Both the position numbers and the translations under genes were made by a program. Below, one piece after another: positions 33,393 to 42,073 of a DNA stretch of 48,008 nucleotides; position 1 is the stretch's first letter; every line of letters begins with the position of its first letter. The DNA comes from an uncultured Clostridia bacterium (GTDB taxonomy: Bacteria > Bacillota > Clostridia > Lachnospirales > Anaerotignaceae). The notes beneath the pieces are model-generated. The model was not told where the DNA came from, ran no database searches, and worked only from the letters and a program-made list of their open reading frames with translations. Location: positions 1 to 48,008 of the forward strand of contig CALWGF010000005.1 in the NCBI GenBank assembly GCA_944379995.1, in the 5' to 3' direction.

Positions 33393-34301
33393 TTGGACGG
33401 AGTAATTAATATTTATAAAGAAAAAGGTTTTACATCTCATGATGTGGTTGCTGTTGTGAGAAAAACAATAAATCAGAAAAAAGTTGGGCATACAGGAACA
33501 TTAGACCCTGATGCAGAAGGTGTTCTTCCTATTTGCCTTGGAAAAGGTACAAAACTTGCTGATTATATTATGGCAGATAAAAAAGGTTATCGTGCAGAGG
33601 TTACTCTTGGTGTTACAACAACCACAGAGGACTCTTCCGGAGAGGTTTTGGAAGTTAAGCCTTTTGATTTTAATGAGGAAAAAATAAAAGAGGTTGTATA
33701 TTCTTTTATAGGAGAATATGAGCAAGTTCCTCCTATGTATTCTGCAATAAAAGTAAATGGTAAAAAACTTTATGAACTTGCAAGAGAAGGTAAAGAGATT
33801 GAAAGAAAATCAAGAAAAATAAAAATATATGATATTAAAATACTTGAATTTCTCCCACCTAATAAAATAGTTATAGATGTTATTTGCTCAAAAGGAACTT
33901 ACATAAGAACACTTTGTTCCGATATAGGTAAAAAACTTGGCTGTGGTGGAAATATGTCTTACCTTTTAAGAACAATGTCCGGAAGATTTAATATTGATAC
34001 TGCAATTAAACTTGATGAATTAAAAACTATTGTTGAAAAAGGAAATATTGATGATATACTTATAACAATAGATGATGTTTTATGCAATTATAAAAAAGTT
34101 AAAATATCACCAAAAGCTACAAAGCTTCTTCATAATGGTGGTAAAATATATGAGTATTTTTTTGATGATAAATATGATATTAAAAAAGGTGAAGAAGTAC
34201 TTGTATATGACGCAGAAGGAATTTTTATAGGAATTTTTCAATATAATTATGATAAATCCAAAGAAATGTATTGTGTAAAACCAGTTAAAATATTGTTGTA
34301 A
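33393..34301 (+). CDS. truB: tRNA pseudouridine(55) synthase
   Basis: A 302-residue TruB. It has GVINIYKEKGFTSHDVV, the catalytic motif HTGTLDPDAEGVLP (nucleophilic Asp), PPMYSAIKVNGKKLYELAR and CSKGTYIRTLCSDIG. It modifies U55 in the T-arm of tRNAs. The start is TTG 33393, four nt after the nrnA stop, with AAGGAG at 33378-33383; an upstream in-frame TTG overlapping nrnA lacks a site. A C-terminal PUA-like region follows residue 235 or so. Confidence 0.95.
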   Translation: MDGVINIYKEKGFTSHDVVAVVRKTINQKKVGHTGTLDPDAEGVLPICLGKGTKLADYIMADKKGYRAEVTLGVTTTTEDSSGEVLEVKPFDFNEEKIKEVVYSFIGEYEQVPPMYSAIKVNGKKLYELAREGKEIERKSRKIKIYDIKILEFLPPNKIVIDVICSKGTYIRTLCSDIGKKLGCGGNMSYLLRTMSGRFNIDTAIKLDELKTIVEKGNIDDILITIDDVLCNYKKVKISPKATKLLHNGGKIYEYFFDDKYDIKKGEEVLVYDAEGIFIGIFQYNYDKSKEMYCVKPVKILL

Positions 34302-34326
34302 AACCTTAATATAGGAGTAGTTAATA

Positions 34327-35277
34327 ATGGAACATATTACAGATGGAAATATTGAGCAAAGTGCACCCACTGCCGTCACAATAGGCAATTTTGACGGTCT
34401 TCATATGGGACACAGAGCTCTTATAAATCTTACAAAAGAATTTGCAAAAGAGGAAAATCTTAAAAGTGTTGTTTTTACTTTTAATCCTCACCCTATGTTT
34501 CTTTTAAAGAATAAAGTGCATTCAGCTCTTGTTATGGCTCCAGAAGAAAAAAAATATATTATTGAAAGCCTTGGTGTTGATGTATATATTGAATATCCAT
34601 TTGATATGGAATTTGCTTCAACAGAGCCAGAAAAATTTGCAAATGAACTTATATTTGATAAACTTAATTGTAAAGTTCTTGTTGTAGGTGAAAATTACAG
34701 ATTTGGTAAAAAACAAAGTGGCGATTATGAGCTTTTAAAAGAACTTGGGGAAAAAAGAGGTGTAAAGGTTATATATGTACCTTATGTTCTCTATGAAGAT
34801 GAAAGAGTAAGTTCAACAAGAATAAGAAATTGCCTTGTGGATAAAAATTTAGAACTTGCAAATACACTTCTTACTGTGCCTTATTTTATACAAGGAGAAG
34901 TTATGCAAGGTAAAAAACTTGGTAGAACAATAGGTTTTCCTACTATTAATATAGTTGCTGACCCTGTAAAACTTTTTCCACCAAATGGTGTTTATGCAAC
35001 AAAAACAATATATAATGGAAAAGTATATAGTGGTGTCACAAATATAGGAATAAATCCTACTGTAAACGGTAAATTTAAAGTTATAGAAACTTATCTTTTT
35101 GATTTCCATCAAATGGTGTATGGAGAAACTTTAAGAACTCATTTCTTTAAATGGATAAGAGATGAAAAGAAATTCCCTAGCGTTGAAGACCTTCGTCAAC
35201 AGATGGAAAGAGATGCCGAAACTTCTAAGGAATACTTTGAAAGCCATGAATTTGATAAATGGCGTAAATTATATTAA
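34327..35277 (+). CDS. ribF: Bifunctional riboflavin kinase / FAD synthetase
   Basis: A 316-residue RibF. N-terminal nucleotidyltransferase: AVTIGNFDGLHMGHRALI, VVFTFNPHPMF, VVGENYRFGKKQSGD and SSTRIRN. C-terminal riboflavin kinase: GRTIGFPTINI, PPNGVYAT, GVTNIGINPTV and the catalytic EtYLFDF-type segment. It converts riboflavin to FMN and FAD. Last gene of the translation superoperon before rpsO, with AGGAG upstream. Confidence 0.96.
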   Translation: MEHITDGNIEQSAPTAVTIGNFDGLHMGHRALINLTKEFAKEENLKSVVFTFNPHPMFLLKNKVHSALVMAPEEKKYIIESLGVDVYIEYPFDMEFASTEPEKFANELIFDKLNCKVLVVGENYRFGKKQSGDYELLKELGEKRGVKVIYVPYVLYEDERVSSTRIRNCLVDKNLELANTLLTVPYFIQGEVMQGKKLGRTIGFPTINIVADPVKLFPPNGVYATKTIYNGKVYSGVTNIGINPTVNGKFKVIETYLFDFHQMVYGETLRTHFFKWIRDEKKFPSVEDLRQQMERDAETSKEYFESHEFDKWRKLY

Positions 35278-35284
35278 AAAACTA

Positions 35285-35313
35285 TTGTAAAACATTAATT
35301 TATGTGATAAACT
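35285..35313 (+). promoter_or_regulatory. Probable rpsO promoter
   Basis: TTGTAA (35285-35290), 17 nt, TAAACT (35308-35313). The predicted start site coincides with the 5' edge of the structured leader at 35320. Confidence 0.5.
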
Positions 35314-35319
35314 TTAATA

Positions 35320-35381
35320 GCTGTTGAACCCAGACCCAGAATACGGAAGCTCCAACCGTTTACTTAGTCTTGGGGGATAGC
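35320..35381 (+). ncRNA. Structured rpsO leader (S15-type autoregulatory RNA candidate)
   Basis: Nested pairings: GCTGTT (35320-35325) with GATAGC (35376-35381), CCCAGAC (35329-35335) with GTCT-T-GGG (35367-35374), and ACGG (35343-35346) with CCGT (35356-35359). The sequence is markedly G/C-richer than its surroundings. It lies directly upstream of rpsO, where S15 commonly represses its own translation; that role here is inference from position. Confidence 0.6.
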
Positions 35382-35423
35382 AAAGTAAATTTTATTTATG
35401 TATTTTTAAGGAGGATTTTTAAA

Positions 35424-35687
35424 ATGGCAACAATTAACAAACAAGAAATTATCGCTAAATATGGTAGAACACCATCTGACACAGGTTCACCAGAAGTTCA
35501 GATTGCTCTTTTAACAGCAAGAATTGAACTTCTTACAGACCACTTAAAATCACACAAAAAAGACCATCACTCAAGAAGAGGTCTTTTAAAAATGGTTGGA
35601 CAGAGAAGAGGTTTATTAAACTATCTTAAAGCTAACGATATTACAAAATATCGTGAACTTATTGCTGAATTAGGTTTAAGAAAGTAA
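35424..35687 (+). CDS. rpsO: 30S ribosomal protein S15
   Basis: An 87-residue S15 of normal length: [49 protein letters not shown] and [17 protein letters not shown]. It binds the central domain of 16S rRNA. AAGGAGG precedes the ATG. An in-frame upstream extension of 18 codons would read through the structured leader and is rejected. Followed by a strong terminator and pnp, the classic rpsO-pnp order. Confidence 0.98.
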   Translation: MATINKQEIIAKYGRTPSDTGSPEVQIALLTARIELLTDHLKSHKKDHHSRRGLLKMVGQRRGLLNYLKANDITKYRELIAELGLRK

Positions 35688-35701
35688 TTAATAGACAAGC
35701 G

Positions 35702-35732
35702 AATAGAGAGGATTTTTCCTCTCTATTTTTTT
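35702..35732 (+). terminator. Intrinsic terminator after rpsO
   Basis: AATAGAGAGGA / TCCTCTCTATT with a TTTT loop and a T tract, 15 nt past the stop codon. Confidence 0.92.
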
Positions 35733-35743
35733 AAAAATTGTTT

Positions 35744-35818
35744 TACACTATAGATTTCCAGTTTTGTATATATAAAATAATTTATACTATGTATATAAAA
35801 CTGAAGATCTATGGTGTA
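35744..35818 (+). ncRNA. Long hairpin in the pnp leader
   Basis: Bases 35744-35774 pair with 35788-35818 over 31 positions with a single C/A mismatch and four G-U pairs, around a 13-nt loop. No T tract follows, so it is not a terminator. A smaller perfect hairpin GTCCTA-AAAA-TAGGAC follows at 35821-35836. A long leader stem-loop cut by RNase III is how E. coli pnp is autoregulated, and this could work similarly. Confidence 0.65.
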
Positions 35819-35875
35819 TTGTCCTAAAAATAGGACTTGCTTGTCTTAAGTATTATATTAAAAAGGAGAATTACT

Positions 35876-38020
35876 ATGGAAAAAAAATACAGAAGTTATT
35901 CTATGGAACTTGCCGGACGTACTCTTACAGCTGAAATAGGCAGAGTTGCTGAGCTTGCAAACGGTGCAGTTATATTACGTTATGGTGATACAGTTGTTCT
36001 TTGTACTGCAACTGCATCAGAAAAACCAAGAGCAGGGATTGACTTTTTCCCATTAAGTATTGATTATGAAGAAAGATTATATTCTGTTGGTAAAATACCG
36101 GGAGGATTTATAAAAAGAGAAGGTAGACCAAGCGAAAAAGCTATACTTACATCAAGATGTATAGATAGACCTATTCGTCCTCTTTTCCCAAAAGATTATA
36201 GAAATGATGTTTGTATTGTTGCTACTGTTCTTTCAGTTGACCAAGATTGTTCACCAGAAGTTGTTGCTATGATTGGTGCATCAATAGCTCTTTGCATTTC
36301 TGATATTCCTTTTACAGATGCTGTTGGTTCTGTAAGTGTTGGTCTTGTTGACGGTAAACTTATTATAAACCCTAATGCAGAAGAAAGACTTGTTTCTGAC
36401 CTTTCTCTTACTGTATCATCAAAGAAAGATAAAGTAATGATGATTGAAGCTGGTGCAAATGAAATTCCAGATGACCTTATGATGGAAGCTATAAGATTTG
36501 CTCATGAAACAAATGTTAAAATTGTTGAATTTACAGAAGAAATCGTAAAAGCAGAAGGTAAAGAAAAGAAACCTTATGAAGAACACGTCATTCCAGAAGA
36601 TATGTATAAAAAAATCACTGAATACATTACTGATGAACGTATGAAAGAAGCTGTATTCACTGATATGAAACAAGAAAGAGATGAGAAAATAAGCCAGATT
36701 ACAGAAGAAGTAATTGAAAAATTTGGTGAAGAATATGCTCCTCTCTTTGAAGAAACAGAAGATACTTTCGAAACAATGGTTGGAGAAATTATCTATAAAT
36801 TTGAAAAACTTACAGTTAGACATATGATATTAAGAGAACACAAACGTCCTGACGGTAGAGCTATTGAAGAAATAAGACCTCTTTCAGCTGAAATTGATAT
36901 TCTTCCAAGAACTCACGGTTCAGCTCTTTTCTCAAGAGGACAAACACAGGCTCTTACTGTAACAACTTTAGGTGCTTTATCTGAAATACAGAAACTTGAC
37001 GGTCTTGATACAACAGAAGTTGCAAAAAGATATATTCATCACTATAATTTCCCAGGATATTCTGTTGGTGAAGCAAAAACATCAAGAGGTCCGGGAAGAC
37101 GTGAAATAGGTCATGGTGCTTTAGGTGAAAGAGCACTTCTTCCTGTAATTCCAAGTGAAGAAGAATTCCCATATGCAATAAGACTTGTTTCTGATATTAT
37201 GAGTTCAAACGGTTCTACATCACAGGCAAGTATTTGTGGTTCTACACTTTCTCTTATGGCTGCTGGTGTTCCTATTAAACGTCCTGTTGCTGGTATATCT
37301 GTTGGTCTTGTAACAGGTGATAATGATGATGATTTCATTGAAATAACAGACATTCAGGGTATTGAAGACTTCTTCGGAGATATGGACTTTAAAGTTGCTG
37401 GTACACATAAAGGTATTACAGCAATTCAAATGGATATGAAAATTAAAGGTCTTACATTCCCTATGATTGAACAGGCACTTGCACAGACAGGTAGAGCAAG
37501 AGCCTATATACTTGATGAAGTTATGGCAAAATGTATTGACAAACCAAGAAAAGAACTTTCACCATATGCTCCTAAAATTGCTTCAATGCAGATTGAAGTT
37601 GATAAAATTGCAGAAGTTATTGGTGCAAGAGGAAAAACAATTAAGAAAATTATTGAAGAATCAGGCTGTGAAATTGATACACAAGATGATGGAAAGATTT
37701 ATATTAAAGGTGTTGACCCTGAAGGAATTCAGCTTGCAGTTGATATGATTTCAGCTATTGTTATGGAACCTGAAGTAGGTAAAATTTATAAAGGTAAAGT
37801 AACAAGAATAATGAATTTCGGTGCATTTGTTGAAATCGCTCCAGGTAAAGAAGGTCTTGTTCATATTTCAAAAATTTCACACAAACGTGTTGCAAATGTT
37901 GAAGATGCTTTAAAAGTTGATGACCAAGTTGTTGTAAAACTTCTTGAAATTGATGCACAGGGCAGACTTAATCTTTCAATAAAAGATGCTGTTGAAAAAG
38001 AAGAAAACAGCGAAGAGTAA
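35876..38020 (+). CDS. pnp: Polyribonucleotide nucleotidyltransferase (PNPase)
   Basis: A 714-residue PNPase. Two RNase PH domains (about 1-210 and 300-530) flank an all-alpha linker. The second contains FSRGQTQALT, GPGRREIGHGALGERAL and SNGSTSQASICGS, and DMDFKVAGTHKGITAIQMD carries catalytic aspartates. A KH domain (VIGARGKTIKKI) and a C-terminal S1 domain (GKVTRIMNFGAFVEI) complete it. It degrades RNA 3' to 5' with phosphate and is part of mRNA turnover. The ATG follows AAGGAG; upstream in-frame codons run through the leader hairpin and are rejected. Confidence 0.98.
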   Translation: MEKKYRSYSMELAGRTLTAEIGRVAELANGAVILRYGDTVVLCTATASEKPRAGIDFFPLSIDYEERLYSVGKIPGGFIKREGRPSEKAILTSRCIDRPIRPLFPKDYRNDVCIVATVLSVDQDCSPEVVAMIGASIALCISDIPFTDAVGSVSVGLVDGKLIINPNAEERLVSDLSLTVSSKKDKVMMIEAGANEIPDDLMMEAIRFAHETNVKIVEFTEEIVKAEGKEKKPYEEHVIPEDMYKKITEYITDERMKEAVFTDMKQERDEKISQITEEVIEKFGEEYAPLFEETEDTFETMVGEIIYKFEKLTVRHMILREHKRPDGRAIEEIRPLSAEIDILPRTHGSALFSRGQTQALTVTTLGALSEIQKLDGLDTTEVAKRYIHHYNFPGYSVGEAKTSRGPGRREIGHGALGERALLPVIPSEEEFPYAIRLVSDIMSSNGSTSQASICGSTLSLMAAGVPIKRPVAGISVGLVTGDNDDDFIEITDIQGIEDFFGDMDFKVAGTHKGITAIQMDMKIKGLTFPMIEQALAQTGRARAYILDEVMAKCIDKPRKELSPYAPKIASMQIEVDKIAEVIGARGKTIKKIIEESGCEIDTQDDGKIYIKGVDPEGIQLAVDMISAIVMEPEVGKIYKGKVTRIMNFGAFVEIAPGKEGLVHISKISHKRVANVEDALKVDDQVVVKLLEIDAQGRLNLSIKDAVEKEENSEE

Positions 38021-38040
38021 AAAAGATTAATAATAGGTAT

Positions 38041-38066
38041 AAGTAAATTTATATTGCAATTTACTT
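38041..38066 (+). terminator. Possible weak terminator after pnp
   Basis: Perfect AAGTAAATT / AATTTACTT stem with an 8-nt loop, 21 nt past pnp. The stem has few G-C pairs and no real T tract, and its right arm overlaps the -35 of the next promoter. Confidence 0.35.
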
Positions 38067-38082
38067 TAATATAATTTATAAT
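38054..38082 (+). promoter_or_regulatory. Promoter upstream of the structured RNA and M16 peptidase gene
   Basis: TTGCAA (38054-38059), exactly 17 nt, TATAAT (38077-38082). It predicts a start near 38089, giving an untranslated leader of about 200 nt before the peptidase. Confidence 0.75.
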
Positions 38083-38102
38083 TCTTTTTGTAGTTAAATA
38101 AA

Positions 38103-38245
38103 TTTAAATTTTATATAGGGTTATATCTGTAGAGTAGCTTTCTACTCCGACAAAGGCGTTGAGAATATACCATTCATAATCGACAATTTTGGGGAGAACT
38201 ATGCACTTTTGCAGTATAACCCTATTGTTGTATATAAATTTAAAA
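38103..38245 (+). ncRNA. Unidentified structured RNA upstream of the M16 peptidase
   Basis: The core is closed by a perfect 11-bp helix ATAGGGTTATA (38115-38125) / TATAACCCTAT (38215-38225). Outside it TTTAAATTT and AAATTTAAA can extend the rod. Inside are the hairpins GAGTAG-CTTT-CTACTC (38132-38147), GTTGA / TCGAC (38158-38162 with 38180-38184) and TGCA-CTTT-TGCA (38202-38213), plus CTCC / GGAG complementarity suggesting alternative pairing. The core is less AT-rich than its flanks. It matches no tRNA, SRP RNA, RNase P, tmRNA or riboswitch that I recognise. It is either a cis-regulatory leader or an independent small RNA. Confidence 0.6.
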
Positions 38246-38287
38246 AAATGTAATTATAGTAATATATATTTTTTTGAGGTGAGTTGA

Positions 38288-39541
38288 ATGGTTAATATAA
38301 AAAAGCTTAGTAATGGAATAAGAATTGCTATTGAAGAAATACCTTATGTAAGAAGTGTATCTTTCGGTATATGGGTTAAAAATGGTTCAAGAGATGAAAA
38401 TACAGAAAATAACGGTATTTCACATTTTATAGAACATATGCTTTTTAAAGGCACAGAAAAAAGAAGTGCAAAAGATATTGCAGAAGAAATGGACGCTCTT
38501 GGTGGACAAATAAACGCATATACAACAAAGGAATATACTTGTTATCATACAAGAGTTTTGGATAAACATTTTAAAAATGCTGTTGATATATTAAGTGATA
38601 TGTTTTTAAATTCAAAATTTGACGATAATGATATATCAAGAGAAAGAAATGTAATACTTGAAGAAATAAATATGTATGATGATGCACCGGAGGAAGTTGT
38701 ACATGATAAACTTCAAGAAAGTATATGGAAAGATAGTAGTATAGGTATGCCTATACTTGGAACTGCTGAAACAATATCAAATTTTAATAGTGATATTATA
38801 AAAGACTACTTTAAAAAACGTTATACAAATGAAAATACAGTTATTTCCGTTGCAGGAAATATAAAAGAATGTGAAGTAATGGCTCTTATGGAAGAATATT
38901 TCGGAAATAAAAAGCCACTTGAAACATTTAATGAAAAACAAAATAAAACTGTCTATTATCCGTCATTTATAAAGAATAAAAAAGATATTGAACAAATTCA
39001 TATGTGTATGTGTTTTCCGGCTCTTAAAAGAGACCATGAAAATAAATATGATATGGCTGTATTTAATACTATATTCGGTGGTGGTATGAGTTCAAGACTT
39101 TTTCAAAAAATAAGGGAAGATAAGGGACTTACTTATTCTATATACAGCTATATTTCATCTTTTACAGATACAGGAATATTTGCTGTATATGCAGGTATGA
39201 ACCCAAATCAGACAGAGAAAGTTGCAAGACTTATTTATGACGAGATAGAGGACATAAAAAACAGCATACTTTCAGAAAAAATAATTAAAATTACCAAAGA
39301 ACAAATAATAAGTAATTATATTATAGGAACAGAAAGTACAGTAAATAGAATGACTGCTTTAGGTGGTTCTGTTCTTTTAAGAAATTCTGTACAGACACAG
39401 GAGCAAATAATAGAGAATATGGAAAAAGTTACACCTCAATCTGTTTTTGATATTGTAAATAAAATTTTAGATTTTGAAAAAATTAGTATATCTATTGCAG
39501 GAAATACAGATAATATTGATTTTAAAAAATTAATGCCATAA
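38288..39541 (+). CDS. M16-family zinc peptidase (processing-protease-like)
   Basis: A 417-residue M16 peptidase with the inverted zinc motif HFIEH (His46, Glu49, His50) and the downstream glutamate region RERNVILEEINMY. The C-terminal half has the second M16 domain, including FGGGMSSRLFQKIREDKGLTYS, the substrate-binding R/Y motif. It resembles MlpA/YmxG-type peptidases encoded after pnp in Firmicutes. No signal peptide, so cytoplasmic. GAGGTGAG precedes the ATG, after a long structured leader. Confidence 0.93.
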   Translation: MVNIKKLSNGIRIAIEEIPYVRSVSFGIWVKNGSRDENTENNGISHFIEHMLFKGTEKRSAKDIAEEMDALGGQINAYTTKEYTCYHTRVLDKHFKNAVDILSDMFLNSKFDDNDISRERNVILEEINMYDDAPEEVVHDKLQESIWKDSSIGMPILGTAETISNFNSDIIKDYFKKRYTNENTVISVAGNIKECEVMALMEEYFGNKKPLETFNEKQNKTVYYPSFIKNKKDIEQIHMCMCFPALKRDHENKYDMAVFNTIFGGGMSSRLFQKIREDKGLTYSIYSYISSFTDTGIFAVYAGMNPNQTEKVARLIYDEIEDIKNSILSEKIIKITKEQIISNYIIGTESTVNRMTALGGSVLLRNSVQTQEQIIENMEKVTPQSVFDIVNKILDFEKISISIAGNTDNIDFKKLMP

Positions 39542-39616
39542 CATTAGAATAAAATTTTATTTTATACTAATAATAATAATGAACTTATAATTTATTTTAT
39601 GAGAGGAGTTATTATT

Positions 39617-39841
39617 ATGAGCAGATTTATAAATTTCTTTGCACTTACAATAATGATTATAGGTGCTTTAAACTGGGGACTTATTGGACTTTTTGGTTTT
39701 GACCTTGTAACAACATTGTTCAATGGTTCATTATTCTTTATTGCCAGAGTTATATTCTCTCTTGTAGGTCTTGCAGGATTATATGGACTTACTTTCTATT
39801 CAAAAATAGGTTCTGAAGAAAGATATGGTAATGCTAATTAA
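39617..39841 (+). CDS. DUF378 family small membrane protein
   Basis: A 74-residue protein with two hydrophobic segments (about 6-28 and 40-62). The stretch IIGALNWGLIGLFGFDLV is the DUF378 signature, and the second helix ends GLAGLYGL. Function unknown in the family. The start is the ATG downstream of GAGAGGAG; an ATG 18 nt earlier overlaps that site. It follows the M16 peptidase by 75 nt and ends at a terminator. Confidence 0.88.
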   Translation: MSRFINFFALTIMIIGALNWGLIGLFGFDLVTTLFNGSLFFIARVIFSLVGLAGLYGLTFYSKIGSEERYGNAN

Positions 39842-39858
39842 ATAAAATATATTATTAC

Positions 39859-39899
39859 AAAGGACAGCTGTTTAGTTATATAAATTACTGTCCTTTTTT
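39859..39899 (+). terminator. Intrinsic terminator before dapF
   Basis: AAAGGACAG (39859-39867) pairs with CTGTCCTTT (39888-39896) around a 20-nt loop, followed by T residues. Confidence 0.8.
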
Positions 39900-39917
39900 A
39901 ATTTTGGGGGGAATATA

Positions 39918-40739
39918 ATGAAGTTCACAAAAATGCATGGTTGCGGAAATGATTATATTTATATAAACTGTTTTGAAGAAAATATTGAAAATCCTTCAGA
40001 ACTTGCAGTTAAAATGAGTGAAAGACATTTTGGAGTAGGCTCTGACGGTATTGTTCTTATTTGTCCTGATGAAAAAGCTGATTTTAGAATGAGAATGTTT
40101 AATTCTGACGGTTCAGAAGCTGAAATGTGTGGAAATGCTATAAGATGTGTAGGTAAATATGTTTATGATAGAGGTCTTACAGATAAAACAAATATTTCTG
40201 TAATCACTCTTGCTGGTATGAAATATCTTGATTTACATATTAAAGATAACGTTGTTGATACAGTTACTGTTGATATGGGAGAACCTATACTTGAACCAGA
40301 ATTAATACCTTCATCAGATAAAAATGTAAATATACAAGTTTATGATAAAAATTTTGACTTTACTTGTGTATCAATGGGAAACCCACATGCAGTTACATAT
40401 GTTGAAAATGTATCTGATTTTGATGTTGAAAAATATGGTAAAGTTGTTGAGGTTGATAAAAATTTCCCAAGAAAAATAAATGTTGAGTTTGTTGAAAAGA
40501 TTTCTCCTAATATGCTTAAAATGCGTGTTTGGGAAAGAGGAGCAGGAGAAACATTTGCTTGTGGTACAGGTACTTGTGCAACAGTTGTTGCTTCTGTAAT
40601 AAATGGTGTTTGTGAAAGAAAAACAACAGTTGAACTTCTTGGTGGTAATCTTGAAATAGAGTGGAGTGAACAAAATAATCATGTATATATGACAGGTCCA
40701 GCAAGATTTTCATTTGATGGTGTTTGGCTTGGAGAATAA
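39918..40739 (+). CDS. dapF: Diaminopimelate epimerase
   Basis: A 273-residue DapF with both catalytic cysteines: Cys71 in EMCGNAIRC and Cys215 in [12 protein letters not shown]. The N-terminus [15 protein letters not shown] is typical. It converts LL- to meso-diaminopimelate for peptidoglycan and lysine. dapL follows 18 nt downstream, so two consecutive steps are co-expressed. A run of six G forms the ribosome binding site (GGGGGGAA), which is unusual in this AT-rich genome. Confidence 0.97.
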   Translation: MKFTKMHGCGNDYIYINCFEENIENPSELAVKMSERHFGVGSDGIVLICPDEKADFRMRMFNSDGSEAEMCGNAIRCVGKYVYDRGLTDKTNISVITLAGMKYLDLHIKDNVVDTVTVDMGEPILEPELIPSSDKNVNIQVYDKNFDFTCVSMGNPHAVTYVENVSDFDVEKYGKVVEVDKNFPRKINVEFVEKISPNMLKMRVWERGAGETFACGTGTCATVVASVINGVCERKTTVELLGGNLEIEWSEQNNHVYMTGPARFSFDGVWLGE

Positions 40740-40757
40740 GAAAGGAGATTTTCAATT

Positions 40758-41996
40758 ATGGCAGATAGTTATATTCAAGAATTAATAGCAGAAAGAATTG
40801 GTGGAAATAAATTCGGTAAAGATACAGTTCTTTATAAATTTGAAAAAATTAAAAGAGCCAGAAGGGCAGCTATGAAAGAACACCCAGACATGGATATAAT
40901 AGATATGGGTGTTGGTGAACCAGATGCTATGGCTGATAGTGGTGTTTTAGAAACACTTGTTAAAGAGGCTTATAAATGGGAAAATAGAGATTATGCAGAT
41001 AACGGAATTGAAGAATTTAAAAATGCCGTTTCTAAATATATGGAAGATGTTTATAATGTTAAAGGAATTGATGGTACAACAGAAGTTTGCCATTCAATAG
41101 GCTCAAAACCTGCTCTTGCAATGATGGCACAGGCTTTTATAAATCCAGGTGATGTTACACTTATGACAGTTCCAGGTTATCCTATTATCGGAACAATGAC
41201 AGAATGGCTTGGTGGTGAGGTTTATAAACTTCCTTTAAAAGAAGAAAATAACTTCCTTCCTGACCTTAAAAGTATACCTAAAGACATACTTAAAAGAGCA
41301 AAACTTCTTTATATAAATTATCCTAATAATCCAACAGGTGCTTCTGCAACAGTTGAATTTTATAAAGAAGTAATTGAATTTGCTAAAGAAAATGATATTG
41401 TTGTTGTTCAAGATGCAGCATATGCAGCACTTACATTTGACGGTGAAAAACCTTTAAGTTTCCTTTCTGTTGAAGGTGCAAAAGAAGTTGGTGTTGAAAT
41501 ACATTCAATGAGTAAAGCATTTAATATGACAGGCTGGAGAATGGCTTTTGTTACAGGAAATGAACTTGTTGTAAAGGCTTTTGCAGCTGTTAAAGATAAT
41601 AATGACTCAGGACAGTTTAAAGCTATACAGCTTGCTTCAAAATATGCCCTTGAACATACTGAAATTACAGAGGAAACAGCTAAAAAATATTCAAGAAGAC
41701 ATTCAATGCTTGTTGAAACACTTAATAAACTTGGATTTAATGCTAAAAAACCAAAGGCTTCATTCTATCTTTATGTAAAAATTCCTAAAGGTGTCAAAAA
41801 TGGTCCTGAATTTAAAACAGCAGAGGATTTTAGCCAGTATCTTATAAGAGAAAAACTTATTTCTACTGTGCCTTGGGACGATGTTGAACCATATGTAAGA
41901 ATGTCTGTTACATTCCTTGCTTATGGAGAGGAAGAAGAAAGAAAAGTTATGGATGAAATATACAGAAGACTTTCTGATGTTGAATTTATATTCTAA
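40758..41996 (+). CDS. dapL: LL-diaminopimelate aminotransferase
   Basis: A 412-residue fold-type I PLP enzyme. DMGVGEPD near the N-terminus, YINYPNNPTGA, and HSMSKAFNMTGWRM with the PLP lysine Lys253 are all present. The length and the ADSYIQELIAERIGG opening fit the DapL group. It makes LL-diaminopimelate from tetrahydrodipicolinate in one step, bypassing the succinylase/acetylase route. Adjacent dapF supports the assignment. AAAGGAG lies upstream and a terminator follows. Confidence 0.95.
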   Translation: MADSYIQELIAERIGGNKFGKDTVLYKFEKIKRARRAAMKEHPDMDIIDMGVGEPDAMADSGVLETLVKEAYKWENRDYADNGIEEFKNAVSKYMEDVYNVKGIDGTTEVCHSIGSKPALAMMAQAFINPGDVTLMTVPGYPIIGTMTEWLGGEVYKLPLKEENNFLPDLKSIPKDILKRAKLLYINYPNNPTGASATVEFYKEVIEFAKENDIVVVQDAAYAALTFDGEKPLSFLSVEGAKEVGVEIHSMSKAFNMTGWRMAFVTGNELVVKAFAAVKDNNDSGQFKAIQLASKYALEHTEITEETAKKYSRRHSMLVETLNKLGFNAKKPKASFYLYVKIPKGVKNGPEFKTAEDFSQYLIREKLISTVPWDDVEPYVRMSVTFLAYGEEEERKVMDEIYRRLSDVEFIF

Positions 41997-42009
41997 ATAT
42001 TGTATTATT

Positions 42010-42039
42010 TAAGACGGATAGTATATCCGTCTTATTTTT
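42010..42039 (+). terminator. Intrinsic terminator after dapL
   Basis: Perfect 11-bp TAAGACGGATA / TATCCGTCTTA hairpin with a GTA loop and five T. Confidence 0.92.
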
Positions 42040-42073
42040 ATGTAATTAATTTTTTTAATATATGGAGGTTTAT

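Noticed and set aside
36419..36823. 134-codon reverse-strand frame inside pnp
   Set aside because: Phe/Cys/Ser-rich low-complexity translation produced by the antisense of an AT-rich coding sequence; pnp is intact on the other strand.
38103..38245. Known riboswitch or housekeeping RNA (THF, purine, TPP, SRP, 6S)
   Set aside because: The GAGTAG stretch recalls the THF element, but the rest of its consensus is missing; core motifs of the other classes were not found.
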